Shown here one piece after another: positions 52,517 to 61,934 of a stretch of DNA of 64,000 bases. The notes beneath the pieces were generated by a model. The model ran no database searches. It was not told the origin of the DNA and saw only the letters and a program-made list of their open reading frames with translations. The DNA is from Acidimicrobiales bacterium. GTDB taxonomy: Bacteria > Actinomycetota > Acidimicrobiia > Acidimicrobiales > RAAP-2. How positions within the stretch are numbered: the stretch's first letter is position 1; the number at the start of each line of letters is the position of its first letter. Position numbers and translations under genes: made by a program. The stretch is taken from NCBI GenBank assembly GCA_017883045.1, contig JADGOJ010000001.1, forward strand, positions 1 to 64,000, in the 5' to 3' direction.

Positions 52517-53737
52517 GTGGCCCGTTCATCCCCACGTCGCGCGGCCCTTCGCGGTCTCTGGACCCGCCTGCTCTCCATGGTGCTCGGCTTGGCGATCGCG
52601 GCCGGACTGATCGTCGCGATGCAGTTGCCGCTGATGCACCAGCGAGCGGTGGCGCGCCATGACCTGGTCTCGATGTTCAACGGCGTAGGCGACGTGCCGC
52701 CCCTGGCGTGGCCGAGCGCGGGCAGCGCGGCGCTCGATATCCCGGCGCTCGGCGTGGCCGAGGGCTGGAACAACCGGGTCATGCCGATCGCCAGTCTCAC
52801 CAAGATGATGACGGCCTACGTGACGTTGAAGAAGCTGCCCCTCGCCATTGGCGAGACCGGTCCGTGCACGACCGTCACCGAGAACGACGTGCTCGCGTAC
52901 CAGTTCGAGAAGCTGGCGGGCCAGTCGACGGCGCTCGTCGTCGTCGGAGAGCAACTGTGCGAGCTCGACCTCTTGAACGGCCTGCTGGTGCACTCGGCGG
53001 GCAACTACGCCGACATGCTCGCCTCGATGGTGGCCGGATCGCCCGAGGCGTTCATTGCCTCGATGAACAGCACCGCGATGGCGCTCGGTCTCCACGCGAC
53101 CCACTACGACGACGTCACCGGATTCTCGCCGCTCTCGGTCTCGACCGCGCTCGATCAGGCGAAGCTGGCGGTGCTGCTCATGAGGTCGCCCCTCGTGCGC
53201 GCGATCGTGAAGCAGCCCAGCGTCACCCTGCCGGTGGCGGGACTCGTCAACTCCTTCACGCCGCTCGTCGGCACCGAGAACGTGGTGGGTGTGAAGTCCG
53301 GACGCACCGACGAGGCGGGTGGCTGTGACGTGCTGGCGTTGACGTTCGAACAGGGCGGTCTGACCAGGATCATCTACGCCGTGGTGCTGGGCCAGCGAGG
53401 CGGCGACCTGCTGACCCCGGCGGGCGCCGCGGCCCTGGCGCTCGCGCAGTCGGGGCTGGCGAATCGGGTGGAGCTGACGATCGCGAAGGGGACGACCGTG
53501 GGTCGGATCGGCTGGGGTGCGCGTACGGTGACGTTCGGGTTCGCCCGCGACCACCTGGTCACCTTCTGGGTGCCGCACGCGAGCCTGTCGGCGACGCTGC
53601 GCATGAAGCACTTCTCGACGACGATCCGAAAGGGCGAGGTGGTCGGCTGGGTGCACGTTCGCGGCGTGGCCAAGAGGATGGCCGTCGTCGCGCAAGGCAT
53701 GGTGTCGCCGCCGACCATCTGGCAACGCGTACTCTGA
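52517..53737 (+). CDS. Serine-type D-Ala-D-Ala carboxypeptidase (S11, PBP5/6-like)
   Basis: SxxK in MPIASLTKMMTAYV, SAGNYADMLA (SxN), VGVKSGRTDEAGGC (KSG). Confidence 0.88.
   Translation: MARSSPRRAALRGLWTRLLSMVLGLAIAAGLIVAMQLPLMHQRAVARHDLVSMFNGVGDVPPLAWPSAGSAALDIPALGVAEGWNNRVMPIASLTKMMTAYVTLKKLPLAIGETGPCTTVTENDVLAYQFEKLAGQSTALVVVGEQLCELDLLNGLLVHSAGNYADMLASMVAGSPEAFIASMNSTAMALGLHATHYDDVTGFSPLSVSTALDQAKLAVLLMRSPLVRAIVKQPSVTLPVAGLVNSFTPLVGTENVVGVKSGRTDEAGGCDVLALTFEQGGLTRIIYAVVLGQRGGDLLTPAGAAALALAQSGLANRVELTIAKGTTVGRIGWGARTVTFGFARDHLVTFWVPHASLSATLRMKHFSTTIRKGEVVGWVHVRGVAKRMAVVAQGMVSPPTIWQRVL
53730..53735 (+). promoter_or_regulatory. -10 box TACTCT, 6 nt before GTG of thrB
   Basis: TACTCT-gaagtg-GTG. 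Confidence 0.5.
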
Positions 53738-53741
53738 AGTG

Positions 53742-54590
53742 GTGTTCGCGCGCGTTCCCGCCAGTTCGGCCAATCTGGGTCCGGGATTCGACACGCTCGC
53801 GGTGGCGCTCGGACTCTACATCGAGGTCTCGCTCGAGCTCGCTGACGCCTTCGAGATCACCACCGAGGGCTTCGGCGCGGGACTGTTCGACGACGAGCGC
53901 CATCCCGCCGTGACGGTCGCGTCGAACGTGCTCGGCCACACGAACTTCAAGATGCACGTCAGGTCCGACATCCCCGTCTCTCGCGGCCTGGGCTCGTCGG
54001 CCGCGCTGGCCGTGGCCGCGGCGGCGGTCGCCGGCGCGCCCGACCCGCTCGCCGTCGGCACCGAAGTCGACAGTCACGCCGAGAACGCCGCCGCGTCGGT
54101 GCTCGGCGGGCTCGTCGTCGCGAGCGCGCACGGCCGTGACGGCATCGTGGCGCGCGCGATGCCCCTCGACGAGGCGTGGCGCTTCGTGGTGGTCATTCCC
54201 GAACAGGAACTCGCCACCGCCGACGCCCGCAGGGTGCTGCCGGTCCAAGTCCCCCTGGCCGACGCGGTGCGCAACCTGAACTCGATGGGACTGCTGCTCG
54301 CCGGTCTCGCCGACCACCGGGCCTTCGTCGCCTCGGCGATGGACGACGCGCTGCACCAGCCCTACCGGATGGCACTGCTGCCCTTCGCGGCGCCGCTGTT
54401 GGCGACGCTTCGCGACAGCGGAGCCGCGGGCTCGTGCTGGTCGGGCGCGGGGTCCACCATGCTGGGACTGGCGTTGCTCGACGTGGCGCCGCGGGTGGCC
54501 GCGGCGGCGAGGACCTTCCTGCACGACCAGGGCGTCGCGGGCACCGTCCACATCCTCGACGCCGACCGCGAGGGCCTGGTGACTCGTTGA
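53742..54590 (+). CDS. thrB: Homoserine kinase
   Basis: ARVPASSANLGPGFDTLAVALGLY, SRGLGSSAALAVAAAAVAGA. GTG 53742 preferred because TACTCT is 6 nt upstream. Confidence 0.93.
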   Translation: MFARVPASSANLGPGFDTLAVALGLYIEVSLELADAFEITTEGFGAGLFDDERHPAVTVASNVLGHTNFKMHVRSDIPVSRGLGSSAALAVAAAAVAGAPDPLAVGTEVDSHAENAAASVLGGLVVASAHGRDGIVARAMPLDEAWRFVVVIPEQELATADARRVLPVQVPLADAVRNLNSMGLLLAGLADHRAFVASAMDDALHQPYRMALLPFAAPLLATLRDSGAAGSCWSGAGSTMLGLALLDVAPRVAAAARTFLHDQGVAGTVHILDADREGLVTR

Positions 54591-55465
54591 GCCCAGTGGC
54601 GCCCAGTGCGCAGCGACGCGCCGTGACCGGCGCCGGATTCATGCTGATGGGCTCGACGCTCATCCCGTGGTCGGCCGCGGTCGCCACCGGCGCGTTCGCC
54701 CTCCTGGGACCCATGGCCACGAGTGGATGGCGCTTCTTGTTGGGCGCCGTGGTCCTCTTGGCGTACACGCGACCCAAGGTGCGCACCTGGTCGCGGCGCC
54801 AGTGGCTGGGGGCCCTGGCCCTGGGCGCGTCGACCACGTTCATGAACGTGTGCTTCTACCAGGCGATCGCGCGGATCCCCCTGGGCGGCGCGGTCGCCAT
54901 CGAGTACCTCGGACCCTTCCTCGTCGCGGCGCTCGGCAAGCGCAGCGCGCGGCACCTGGCGTTCGTGCTGCTGGCCGGGCTGGGCGTGCTGGCGATCACC
55001 CGGCCCGGAGGGGGCCTGACGTTGGTGGGGATGCTGTTCGCGGCCGGCGCCGGCCTCGGTTGGGCCTGTTACGCCTTCTCCTCGCACCGGGTCGGCAGTC
55101 TGAGCCCGGGGTTCGGCGGACTAGCCGTGTCGATGTCGATCGCGGCGGTGCTGACCCTGCCGATGTCGCTCGGCTCGACGTCCACGCTGGTGCACCACCC
55201 CTACCTCGTGGGGCGGATCGCGCTCGTCGCGGTGATGTCGATCGTGCTGGGAGTGGGCGCCGAGATGCAGGCGCTGCGTCGATTGAAGCCGTCGATCGTC
55301 GGCGTGCTCTTCTCGATGAATCCGGCGATCGCCTTCGGGATCGGTTGGCTTTTGCTCAACCAGGTGATCCGCTCGTGGGACTACGTGGGCGTCGCGTGCG
55401 TCGTCGCGGCGGGAGTGGGCGTCACCTACGACGCCGCCAAGAGTGATCTCGAGGTCGCTCAGTAG
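54587..55465 (+). CDS. EamA/DMT-family transporter, copy 1
   Basis: 10-TM pattern, paired EamA repeats, IEYLGPFLVAALGKRSARH; TTGA overlap with thrB stop (GTG 54596 also possible). Confidence 0.88.
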   Translation: MSPVAPSAQRRAVTGAGFMLMGSTLIPWSAAVATGAFALLGPMATSGWRFLLGAVVLLAYTRPKVRTWSRRQWLGALALGASTTFMNVCFYQAIARIPLGGAVAIEYLGPFLVAALGKRSARHLAFVLLAGLGVLAITRPGGGLTLVGMLFAAGAGLGWACYAFSSHRVGSLSPGFGGLAVSMSIAAVLTLPMSLGSTSTLVHHPYLVGRIALVAVMSIVLGVGAEMQALRRLKPSIVGVLFSMNPAIAFGIGWLLLNQVIRSWDYVGVACVVAAGVGVTYDAAKSDLEVAQ

Positions 55466-55468
55466 GCT
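55463..55468 (+). promoter_or_regulatory. -10 box TAGGCT overlapping the EamA copy 1 stop, 6 nt before the mini-ORF GTG
   Basis: TAGGCT-cgaggg-GTG. Confidence 0.45.
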
Positions 55469-55474
55469 CGAGGG

Positions 55475-55519
55475 GTGGGAACGTCCGGAAGCATCGCCCT
55501 TCGCTGCGTGAGACCGTGA
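55475..55519 (+). other. 14-codon mini-ORF resembling a decayed miaB 5' end
   Basis: GTG GGA ACG TCC GGA AGC ATC GCC CTT CGC TGC GTG AGA CCG TGA, 6 nt after TAGGCT; peptide VGTSGSIALR versus MiaB VETPRTFAIR. Confidence 0.4.
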
Positions 55520-56424
55520 CGAGCGATGGCCGCGCGGGCGAGGGGGCGTTGAGCGACGAGGCGAGCCACAAGAGCCGCGCGGTCAGTGGCGCCGGCTTCA
55601 TGGTGATCGGCGCGGGACTGATCCAGTGGTCGGCCGCCATCGTCACCCGGGTGTTCGGCCAGGTCGGCCCGTCGGCCACGAGCGCGTGGCGCTTCTTGCT
55701 CGGCGCGATAGTGCTGATGGCCTTCACCCGCCCGAGGCTGCGCTCCTGGACTCGCCACCAGTGGGTCGGCGCCCTTGCCCTGGGCGCGTCGGTCGCCTTC
55801 ATGAACCAGTGCTTCTACCAGTCGATCGCGCGCATCCCGCTCGGCGCGGCCGTTGCGATCGAGTACCTCGGACCGTTCCTCGTGTCGGCGCTCGGCAAGC
55901 GTTCGGCGCGCCACTTCGCCTTCGTCGCCCTGGCGGGACTCGGCGTACTCGCCATCGCGCGCCCGGGCGGTGGGCTCAACGTCGCGGGAATCCTGTTCGC
56001 CGGCGGATCGGGTCTCGGATGGGCCGCGTACGTGTTCGCCGCTCACCGGGTCGGGGGACAGGCCGAGGGATTCGGAGGACTCGCGGTCTCGATGTCGATC
56101 GCGGCGATCTTCACCCTACCGATGTCGATGGGCTCGTCGGCCTTCGTGCTCGCCCACCCCTACGTCCTCGGGCGGCTCCTGCTCGTCGCCGTGATGTCGA
56201 TCGTGCTGGGTTTCGGTTGCGAGCTGCAGGCGCTGCGCCGCTTGAGGCCCTCGACCGCCGGCGTGCTCTTCGCGCTCGACCCGGCCGTGGCCTTCGGCAT
56301 CGGCCTGCTGATCCTCAGTCAGTCGATCCACCCGTGGGACATCGTCGGGATGGTCTGCGTGGTCGTCGCCGGCGCCGGGGTCACGGTCGACGCCGCCAGT
56401 AGCGAATCCATGGTCGTTCAGTAG
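55516..56424 (+). CDS. EamA/DMT-family transporter, copy 2 (tandem paralog)
   Basis: Aligns end to end with copy 1 (AVSGAGFM, GALALGAS, ARIPLGAAVAIEYLGPFLVSALGKRSARH, GGLAVSMSIAAI). Confidence 0.88.
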   Translation: MTSDGRAGEGALSDEASHKSRAVSGAGFMVIGAGLIQWSAAIVTRVFGQVGPSATSAWRFLLGAIVLMAFTRPRLRSWTRHQWVGALALGASVAFMNQCFYQSIARIPLGAAVAIEYLGPFLVSALGKRSARHFAFVALAGLGVLAIARPGGGLNVAGILFAGGSGLGWAAYVFAAHRVGGQAEGFGGLAVSMSIAAIFTLPMSMGSSAFVLAHPYVLGRLLLVAVMSIVLGFGCELQALRRLRPSTAGVLFALDPAVAFGIGLLILSQSIHPWDIVGMVCVVVAGAGVTVDAASSESMVVQ

Positions 56425-56427
56425 GCT
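56422..56427 (+). promoter_or_regulatory. -10 box TAGGCT overlapping the EamA copy 2 stop, 6 nt before GTG of miaB
   Basis: TAGGCT-ggaacg-GTG. Confidence 0.55.
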
Positions 56428-56433
56428 GGAACG

Positions 56434-57828
56434 GTGGAAACACCGCGAACCTTCGCCATCCGGACCTTCGGCTGCCAGATGAACGAGCACGACTCCGAGC
56501 GGCTGGCGGGCCTGATGGTGGCCGACGGCCTCGTGGCCGCCGCGAGCGACCTCGAGGCCGACGTGGTGATCTTCAACACCTGCACGATCCGCGAGAACGC
56601 CGACCTCAAGCTCTACAGCGCGCTGGGCCACCTGAAGGCCCAGAAGGAGCTGCGTCCCGACATGCAGATCGCCGTCGGCGGCTGCATGGCCCAGAAGGAC
56701 CGCGGCGCGATCCTCGAGCGCGCCGGCTGGGTCGACGTGGTGTTCGGCACCCACAACCTGGCCTCGGCGCCGCGACTGCTCGCGAGGGCCCGCCTTGACG
56801 GGCCGGTCGTGGAGATCCTCGACTCGCCCGACCCCGAAGCCAACCGCGACATGGCGCCCGCGCTGTACGCCGTGCGCGAACTGCCCTTTGCGGCGTGGAT
56901 CACGATCCAGACGGGCTGTGACAACACCTGCGCCTACTGCATCGTCCCGTCGGTCCGCGGTGGCGAGATCAGCCGGCCGTTCGACGACCTGCTCGCCGAG
57001 GCCACGATGCTCGCCGACTCGGGCGTCACCGAGGTCACGGTGCTCGGCCAGAACGTCAACTCCTACGGCCGCGACATCACGCGGCGCCGTCCGCTGTTCG
57101 CCGAGCTGCTGCGGGCCCTGGGCGAGATCGACGGGATCGAGCGCATCCGCTTCACGAGCCCGCACCCGAAGGACCTGCGCCCCGAGACCGTCGCCGCCAT
57201 GGCCGAGACCGAGGCGGTCTGCCCCCAGCTGCACCTGCCGTTGCAGTCGGGATCGAACCGCGTGCTGCGCGCCATGCGCCGCGGCTACAGCGCCGGGCGC
57301 TACGTGGAGCGCCTCGCAGCGGCTCGCACCGCGATCGACGACCTCGCGGTGACGACCGACCTCATCGTGGGATTCCCCGGCGAGACCGACGCCGAGTTCG
57401 ACGAGACCCTGGAGGTGGCGGCGGCCTGCGAGTTCGACTCGGCCTACACGTTCATCTTCTCGCCGCGCGCGGGGACCCGTGGCGCGACGATGGTCGACCA
57501 GTTCGTGCCCGAGGACGTGATCCGGTCGCGCTTCGAGCGGCTGAAGGAGGTCCTCGACCGCTCGGCGCTGCGCAAGCACGAGGCCCGGGTCGGGCGGCGC
57601 GAGGAGGTCCTCGTCGAGGGGACGTCCAAGCGCAACGACGCGATGCTCTCGGGTCGGACCCGCCAGGGCAAGTTGATCCACTTCCCGGTGAGCGACGAGG
57701 TGCTGCGTCCCGGAGCGCTCGTCATGGTCGACGTCGTGCACGGCGCGCCGTATCACCTCATGGGCGAACTCGCCACGCCGCTACGTGGTCCGCGCCACAA
57801 GGTTCGAATACCGCTGCTCAGCTCGTGA
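56434..57828 (+). CDS. miaB: tRNA-2-methylthio-N6-dimethylallyladenosine synthase MiaB
   Basis: RTFGCQMNEHDSERLAG, radical-SAM CDNTCAYCIVPSVRG, VTVLGQNVNSYG, C-terminal TRAM region. Confidence 0.96.
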   Translation: METPRTFAIRTFGCQMNEHDSERLAGLMVADGLVAAASDLEADVVIFNTCTIRENADLKLYSALGHLKAQKELRPDMQIAVGGCMAQKDRGAILERAGWVDVVFGTHNLASAPRLLARARLDGPVVEILDSPDPEANRDMAPALYAVRELPFAAWITIQTGCDNTCAYCIVPSVRGGEISRPFDDLLAEATMLADSGVTEVTVLGQNVNSYGRDITRRRPLFAELLRALGEIDGIERIRFTSPHPKDLRPETVAAMAETEAVCPQLHLPLQSGSNRVLRAMRRGYSAGRYVERLAAARTAIDDLAVTTDLIVGFPGETDAEFDETLEVAAACEFDSAYTFIFSPRAGTRGATMVDQFVPEDVIRSRFERLKEVLDRSALRKHEARVGRREEVLVEGTSKRNDAMLSGRTRQGKLIHFPVSDEVLRPGALVMVDVVHGAPYHLMGELATPLRGPRHKVRIPLLSS

Positions 57829-58760
57829 GCAACAGCGGCGGCCTCGCGGTCGCACTGGTCGGCCCCACCGCGTCGGGCAAGTCGGCCCTCGCGCACGCCC
57901 TCGCGGCGCGGCGCGGCGACGTCGAGGTCCTCTGCGTCGACGCCATGACCGTCTACCGCGGCATGGACATCGGCACCGCGAAGCCGTCACGGGCCGAACG
58001 CGCCGAGGTCGACTACCACCTGCTCGACCTGGTCGAGCCGAGCGAGGAGTTCACGGTCGCCCAGTTCCAGGTCGCGGCGCGCGCCGCGGCCCAAGAGGTC
58101 TGGTCGTCGAGCGATGCGGTGCTCTACGTCGGGGGCACCGGGCTCTACGGTCGCGCGGTGCTCGACAACCTCGAGATCCCCGCCCAGTACCCCGAGATCC
58201 GCGCCGAGCTCGAGGCACTCGTCGAAGGGGACCTCGGGGGGCTCTACGAGCAGCTCGAAGCCCTCGACCCGCTGGCCGCGAGCCGGATGGAGTCGACCAA
58301 CGCCCGCAGGATCGTTCGCGCGCTCGAGGTCAGTCTCGGCGCGGGGCGGCGATTCTCCTCCTACGGCGAGGGACTGCTCTCGTACGGACCGGTTCGTGTC
58401 GTGCAGGTGGGACTGCGGGCCGACTTCGATCGACTCGACGAGCGCATCGAGCGACGCTTTCGCGATTGGATGGACGAGGACCTGCTCGACGAGGTCGTGG
58501 CGCTCGCGAGCGCGCCGGGCGGACTGAGTCGCACCGCGCGCCAGGCCGTTGGCTATCGCGAGCTGCTGCGCCACGTCGAGGAGGGCGCCGACCTCGAGAG
58601 TTGCGTCGTCGACGCGATCACCCGGAGTCGCCGTCTCGCGCGCCGCCAGCGATCGTGGTTCCAACGCGACCCGAGGATCGAGTGGTTCGACGACACCAAC
58701 GGCGCCTCCCGGCGCCTCGACGAGGTCTTGAACAGCCCCGATGGGTTCGTGCGAGACTAG
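57825..58760 (+). CDS. miaA: tRNA dimethylallyltransferase MiaA
   Basis: ALVGPTASGKSALAHALA, DAMTVYRGMDIGTAKPS, GGTGLYGRAV, ARRQRSWFQRDPRIEWFD. Confidence 0.95.
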   Translation: MSNSGGLAVALVGPTASGKSALAHALAARRGDVEVLCVDAMTVYRGMDIGTAKPSRAERAEVDYHLLDLVEPSEEFTVAQFQVAARAAAQEVWSSSDAVLYVGGTGLYGRAVLDNLEIPAQYPEIRAELEALVEGDLGGLYEQLEALDPLAASRMESTNARRIVRALEVSLGAGRRFSSYGEGLLSYGPVRVVQVGLRADFDRLDERIERRFRDWMDEDLLDEVVALASAPGGLSRTARQAVGYRELLRHVEEGADLESCVVDAITRSRRLARRQRSWFQRDPRIEWFDDTNGASRRLDEVLNSPDGFVRD

Positions 58761-58766
58761 GGGCAC

Positions 58767-59534
58767 ATGGCACTACGAACCCTTCAAAAATGGCACGCGG
58801 CGGGTAATGACTTCCTCGTCGAGGTGATCGAGCACGGCACGGCTCCTTGGTGGACCCCGCAACGCGCGGCGGCGGTGTGCCACCGCACCACGGGGGTCGG
58901 CGCCGATGGGCTCATGCTCGCGACGATCGGACCGGTCACGTCGATGGTGCTCTACAACGCCGACGGCTCGATCGCCGAGATGTCGGGCAACGGGATCCGC
59001 TGCCTCGCCGCGGCCGTTCGCCGGGCCACCAGGGCGACGTGGGACTCGCTCGACGTCGAGACGGTGACCGGCACGCGTCACGTGACCCTGACGATGGACG
59101 GCGATGCGGGCTACGGCAGCGTGGACATGGGCGAGGTTACCTTCGGTGACACGTTGCCCGGCACGCTCGGGGTCGCCTACGTCGGCAACCCCCACGTCGT
59201 CGTGCGCGACGACGCGAAGTGGAGCGACGCCATGCGCGAAGAGCTCGCCGAGACCCTGGCCGAACAGGTCGGCGGCGCGAACGTGGAGTTCCTCACGGTG
59301 CTCGAAACCGACCACCTGAGCATCCAGGTGGTCGAGCGCGGCGTCGGGTGGACCGAGGCCTGCGGCACCGGATCGTGCGCGGTCGCGGCGGTGGCGAAGC
59401 GCGAGGGGATGAGTGGCACCGACGTCACGGTCGACAACCCCGGCGGCGCCCTGCGGGTGCAGCTCGACGACGGCCACGCGACCCTGAGCGGACCCGTGCA
59501 GTTCGTCGCGAACGTGGAGTGGCTCGAGACTTGA
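58767..59534 (+). CDS. dapF: Diaminopimelate epimerase
   Basis: KWHAAGNDFLVEV, YNADGSIAEMSGNGIRCLA, YVGNPHVVV, ERGVGWTEACGTGSCAVAA. Confidence 0.95.
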   Translation: MALRTLQKWHAAGNDFLVEVIEHGTAPWWTPQRAAAVCHRTTGVGADGLMLATIGPVTSMVLYNADGSIAEMSGNGIRCLAAAVRRATRATWDSLDVETVTGTRHVTLTMDGDAGYGSVDMGEVTFGDTLPGTLGVAYVGNPHVVVRDDAKWSDAMREELAETLAEQVGGANVEFLTVLETDHLSIQVVERGVGWTEACGTGSCAVAAVAKREGMSGTDVTVDNPGGALRVQLDDGHATLSGPVQFVANVEWLET

Positions 59535-60811
59535 CCTACGTCCCCGACACTCTGATCAGTCGCACGATCCGCGAGAAGATCGTGCTGGCGGGGGTGCTCT
59601 TCCCCGGAGTGACCTCCGAGGAACTCGACCATCAGCTCGATGAACTCGCCGAGCTCGTCGACACCGCCGGCGCCGAAGTCGTGGCGCGCGTGGTCCAGCG
59701 GCGCGACTCGCCCGACCCCGCCACGTTCCTCGGCTCGGGCAAGGTCCAGGAGCTGCGCGAGATCTGCCTGGCCCTCGACTCGGACACCGTCGTCTTCGAG
59801 CACAACCTCTCGCCGGCCCAGCAGCGCAACCTCGAGAAGATCCTCGGGCGCACCGCGATCGACCGCACGGCCGTGATCCTGGACATCTTCGCCCAGAACG
59901 CCCGCACTCCCGAGGGCAAGGCCCAGGTCGAACTGGCGCTGCTGCAGTACCGGTTGCCCCGGCTGCGCCGCGCCGGAGGCTCGCTCTCCCAGCAGGCCGG
60001 TGGCATCGGCACCCGGGGTCCCGGCGAGACCCAACTCGAGACCGACCGTCGACGCCTCGTGAACCGCATTCACGCCATTCGGCGCGAATTGAAGGAGATC
60101 GACCGGACCCGCAACGTGCAACGCCAGGGCCGCGCGCGCGGGCGCCACCGCGAGGTGACCCTCGTGGGCTACACCAACGCTGGCAAGTCCTCGATGCTGA
60201 ACGCCCTGACCGAAGCTGGCGTCGCGGTCGAGAACCGCCTGTTCGCGACGCTCGATCCGCGCACCCGCCAGCGTCAACTGCCCGGCGGCGAGACGGTCCT
60301 GTTCACCGACACCGTCGGCTTCATCTCGAACCTGCCCCACGACCTGATCGAGGCCTTCATGAGCACGCTGAAGTCGGTGCAGCTCGCCGACCTGCTCGTG
60401 CACGTGGTCGACGGCTCGAGTGACCACGCCGAAGAGCAGATCGCCGCCGTGCGCGAGGTGCTGCGCGAGATCGACGCCGACGGCGTGCCCGAGCTGCTGG
60501 TCTTCAACAAGGCCGACGTGCCTGGATCGCGGGCCCGCGACCTGGCGAAGCTGCACGAGGGGAGCGTGTGGGTCTCGGCGCTGACCGGCGAGAACCTCGA
60601 CCAGGTCGTCGCCGCGATCGGCGACCGACTGCGCACGAACGACCGTGTCGTGACCCTGCACCTGCCGCTCGACCGCGGCGACTTGCTCGCCGCGGCGCAC
60701 CGCGAGGGAGAGGTGCTCGACACCCAGATGACCGACGACTACGTCGTGGTGCGCGTGGTGCTCGACCCGGTCGGCGTAGCGCGCTTCAGTGAGTGGCGGG
60801 TTCCCGCGTGA
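59531..60811 (+). CDS. hflX: GTPase HflX
   Basis: LGSGKVQEL, GPGETQLETDRR, VGYTNAGKSSMLNAL, FTDTVGFISNLPHDLIEAFMSTL; TTGA overlap with dapF stop. Confidence 0.94.
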   Translation: MTYVPDTLISRTIREKIVLAGVLFPGVTSEELDHQLDELAELVDTAGAEVVARVVQRRDSPDPATFLGSGKVQELREICLALDSDTVVFEHNLSPAQQRNLEKILGRTAIDRTAVILDIFAQNARTPEGKAQVELALLQYRLPRLRRAGGSLSQQAGGIGTRGPGETQLETDRRRLVNRIHAIRRELKEIDRTRNVQRQGRARGRHREVTLVGYTNAGKSSMLNALTEAGVAVENRLFATLDPRTRQRQLPGGETVLFTDTVGFISNLPHDLIEAFMSTLKSVQLADLLVHVVDGSSDHAEEQIAAVREVLREIDADGVPELLVFNKADVPGSRARDLAKLHEGSVWVSALTGENLDQVVAAIGDRLRTNDRVVTLHLPLDRGDLLAAAHREGEVLDTQMTDDYVVVRVVLDPVGVARFSEWRVPA

Positions 60812-61911
60812 GCTTCGCGCCGCCCCCGTACCCCTACGAGCGGCTCGATGGACTGAAGAAGATTGCCGAGCGTCACGAGGGCGGACCCATCGACTGCTCG
60901 ATCGGTACGCCGGTGGACCCCCCACCCGCGGCGGTGCTCGAGGAGTTGGCGCGCGGTGTCGGGGCGAGGGGCTATCCCACCTCGCAGGGCTCGCTCGACC
61001 TTCGCGAGTCGGCCGCCGGATGGATGAACCGCCGGTTCGGGCTCGAACTCGCGCCCGACCAGCTCGCCGCCTGCATCGGCACCAAGGAGTTCGTCGCCAC
61101 GTTGTCGGGGTACCTGCACCTGCGAAGCCCCGAGCGCGACACCATCCTGTACCCGGCGGTGAGCTACCCGACCTACGCCATGGGAGCGACGCTCGCCGGG
61201 CTGCGACCGGTCAGCGTCGACGTGGTCGACGGACAGTTGGACCTCGCGTCGATCAATCCCGCCGACATCGACCGAGCGTTGGTGCTCTGGTCGAACTCGC
61301 CGTCCAATCCGACCGGTCGCCTCGACGACCTCGAGGGCGTCGCCACGTGGGGCCGCCACCACGGCGTGCCGCTAGCCAGTGATGAGTGCTACGCCGAGTT
61401 CACGTGGGCCGGTCGCCCGAGGTCGATCCTCGAGCACGGCCCCGACGGGGTGCTGGCCGTGCACTCGATCTCGAAGCGTTCGAACCTCGCCGGGGTGCGC
61501 GCTGGATTCTACGCCGGCGACCCCGAGCTGGTGTCGTACCTGCGCTCCGTGCGCCAGCACGCCGGCTTCATGGTCGCCGGCCCGATCCAGTCGGCGGTCG
61601 CCGTCGCGTACCGCGACGACGCGCACGTCGACGTCCAGCGGGCGGTCTACCGCGCGCGCCTCGAACTGCTGTCGAGCGCGCTGGGCGACTTCGGCGTCGA
61701 TGCGCCGATGCCCGACGGCGCGTTCTACCTGTGGTGCCGCAAGGACGGTCTCGACGGATGGGAGCTGGCCGCGTTGCTCGCCGAGGTTGCGGGACTGATC
61801 GTGAGTCCCGGCGAGCTCTACGGAGAGCCCGGCCGAGAGTTCGTGCGCATCGCCGTCGTGCAGCCCGACGATCGACTGGCCCTCGCGGCGTCGCGTCTCC
61901 TCGACAGCTAG
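60808..61911 (+). CDS. dapC: Succinyldiaminopimelate transaminase
   Basis: Class I/II PLP aminotransferase (WSNSPSNPTGRL, SDECYAEF, SISKRSNLAGVRAGFYAG); adjacent to dapD/dapE; GTGA overlap. Confidence 0.88.
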   Translation: MSFAPPPYPYERLDGLKKIAERHEGGPIDCSIGTPVDPPPAAVLEELARGVGARGYPTSQGSLDLRESAAGWMNRRFGLELAPDQLAACIGTKEFVATLSGYLHLRSPERDTILYPAVSYPTYAMGATLAGLRPVSVDVVDGQLDLASINPADIDRALVLWSNSPSNPTGRLDDLEGVATWGRHHGVPLASDECYAEFTWAGRPRSILEHGPDGVLAVHSISKRSNLAGVRAGFYAGDPELVSYLRSVRQHAGFMVAGPIQSAVAVAYRDDAHVDVQRAVYRARLELLSSALGDFGVDAPMPDGAFYLWCRKDGLDGWELAALLAEVAGLIVSPGELYGEPGREFVRIAVVQPDDRLALAASRLLDS

Positions 61912-61922
61912 CACCGCGCCGA

Positions 61923-61928
61923 TACGAT
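61923..61928 (+). promoter_or_regulatory. -10 box TACGAT, 6 nt before ATG of dapD
   Basis: TACGAT-ggccac-ATG. Confidence 0.55.
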
Positions 61929-61934
61929 GGCCAC

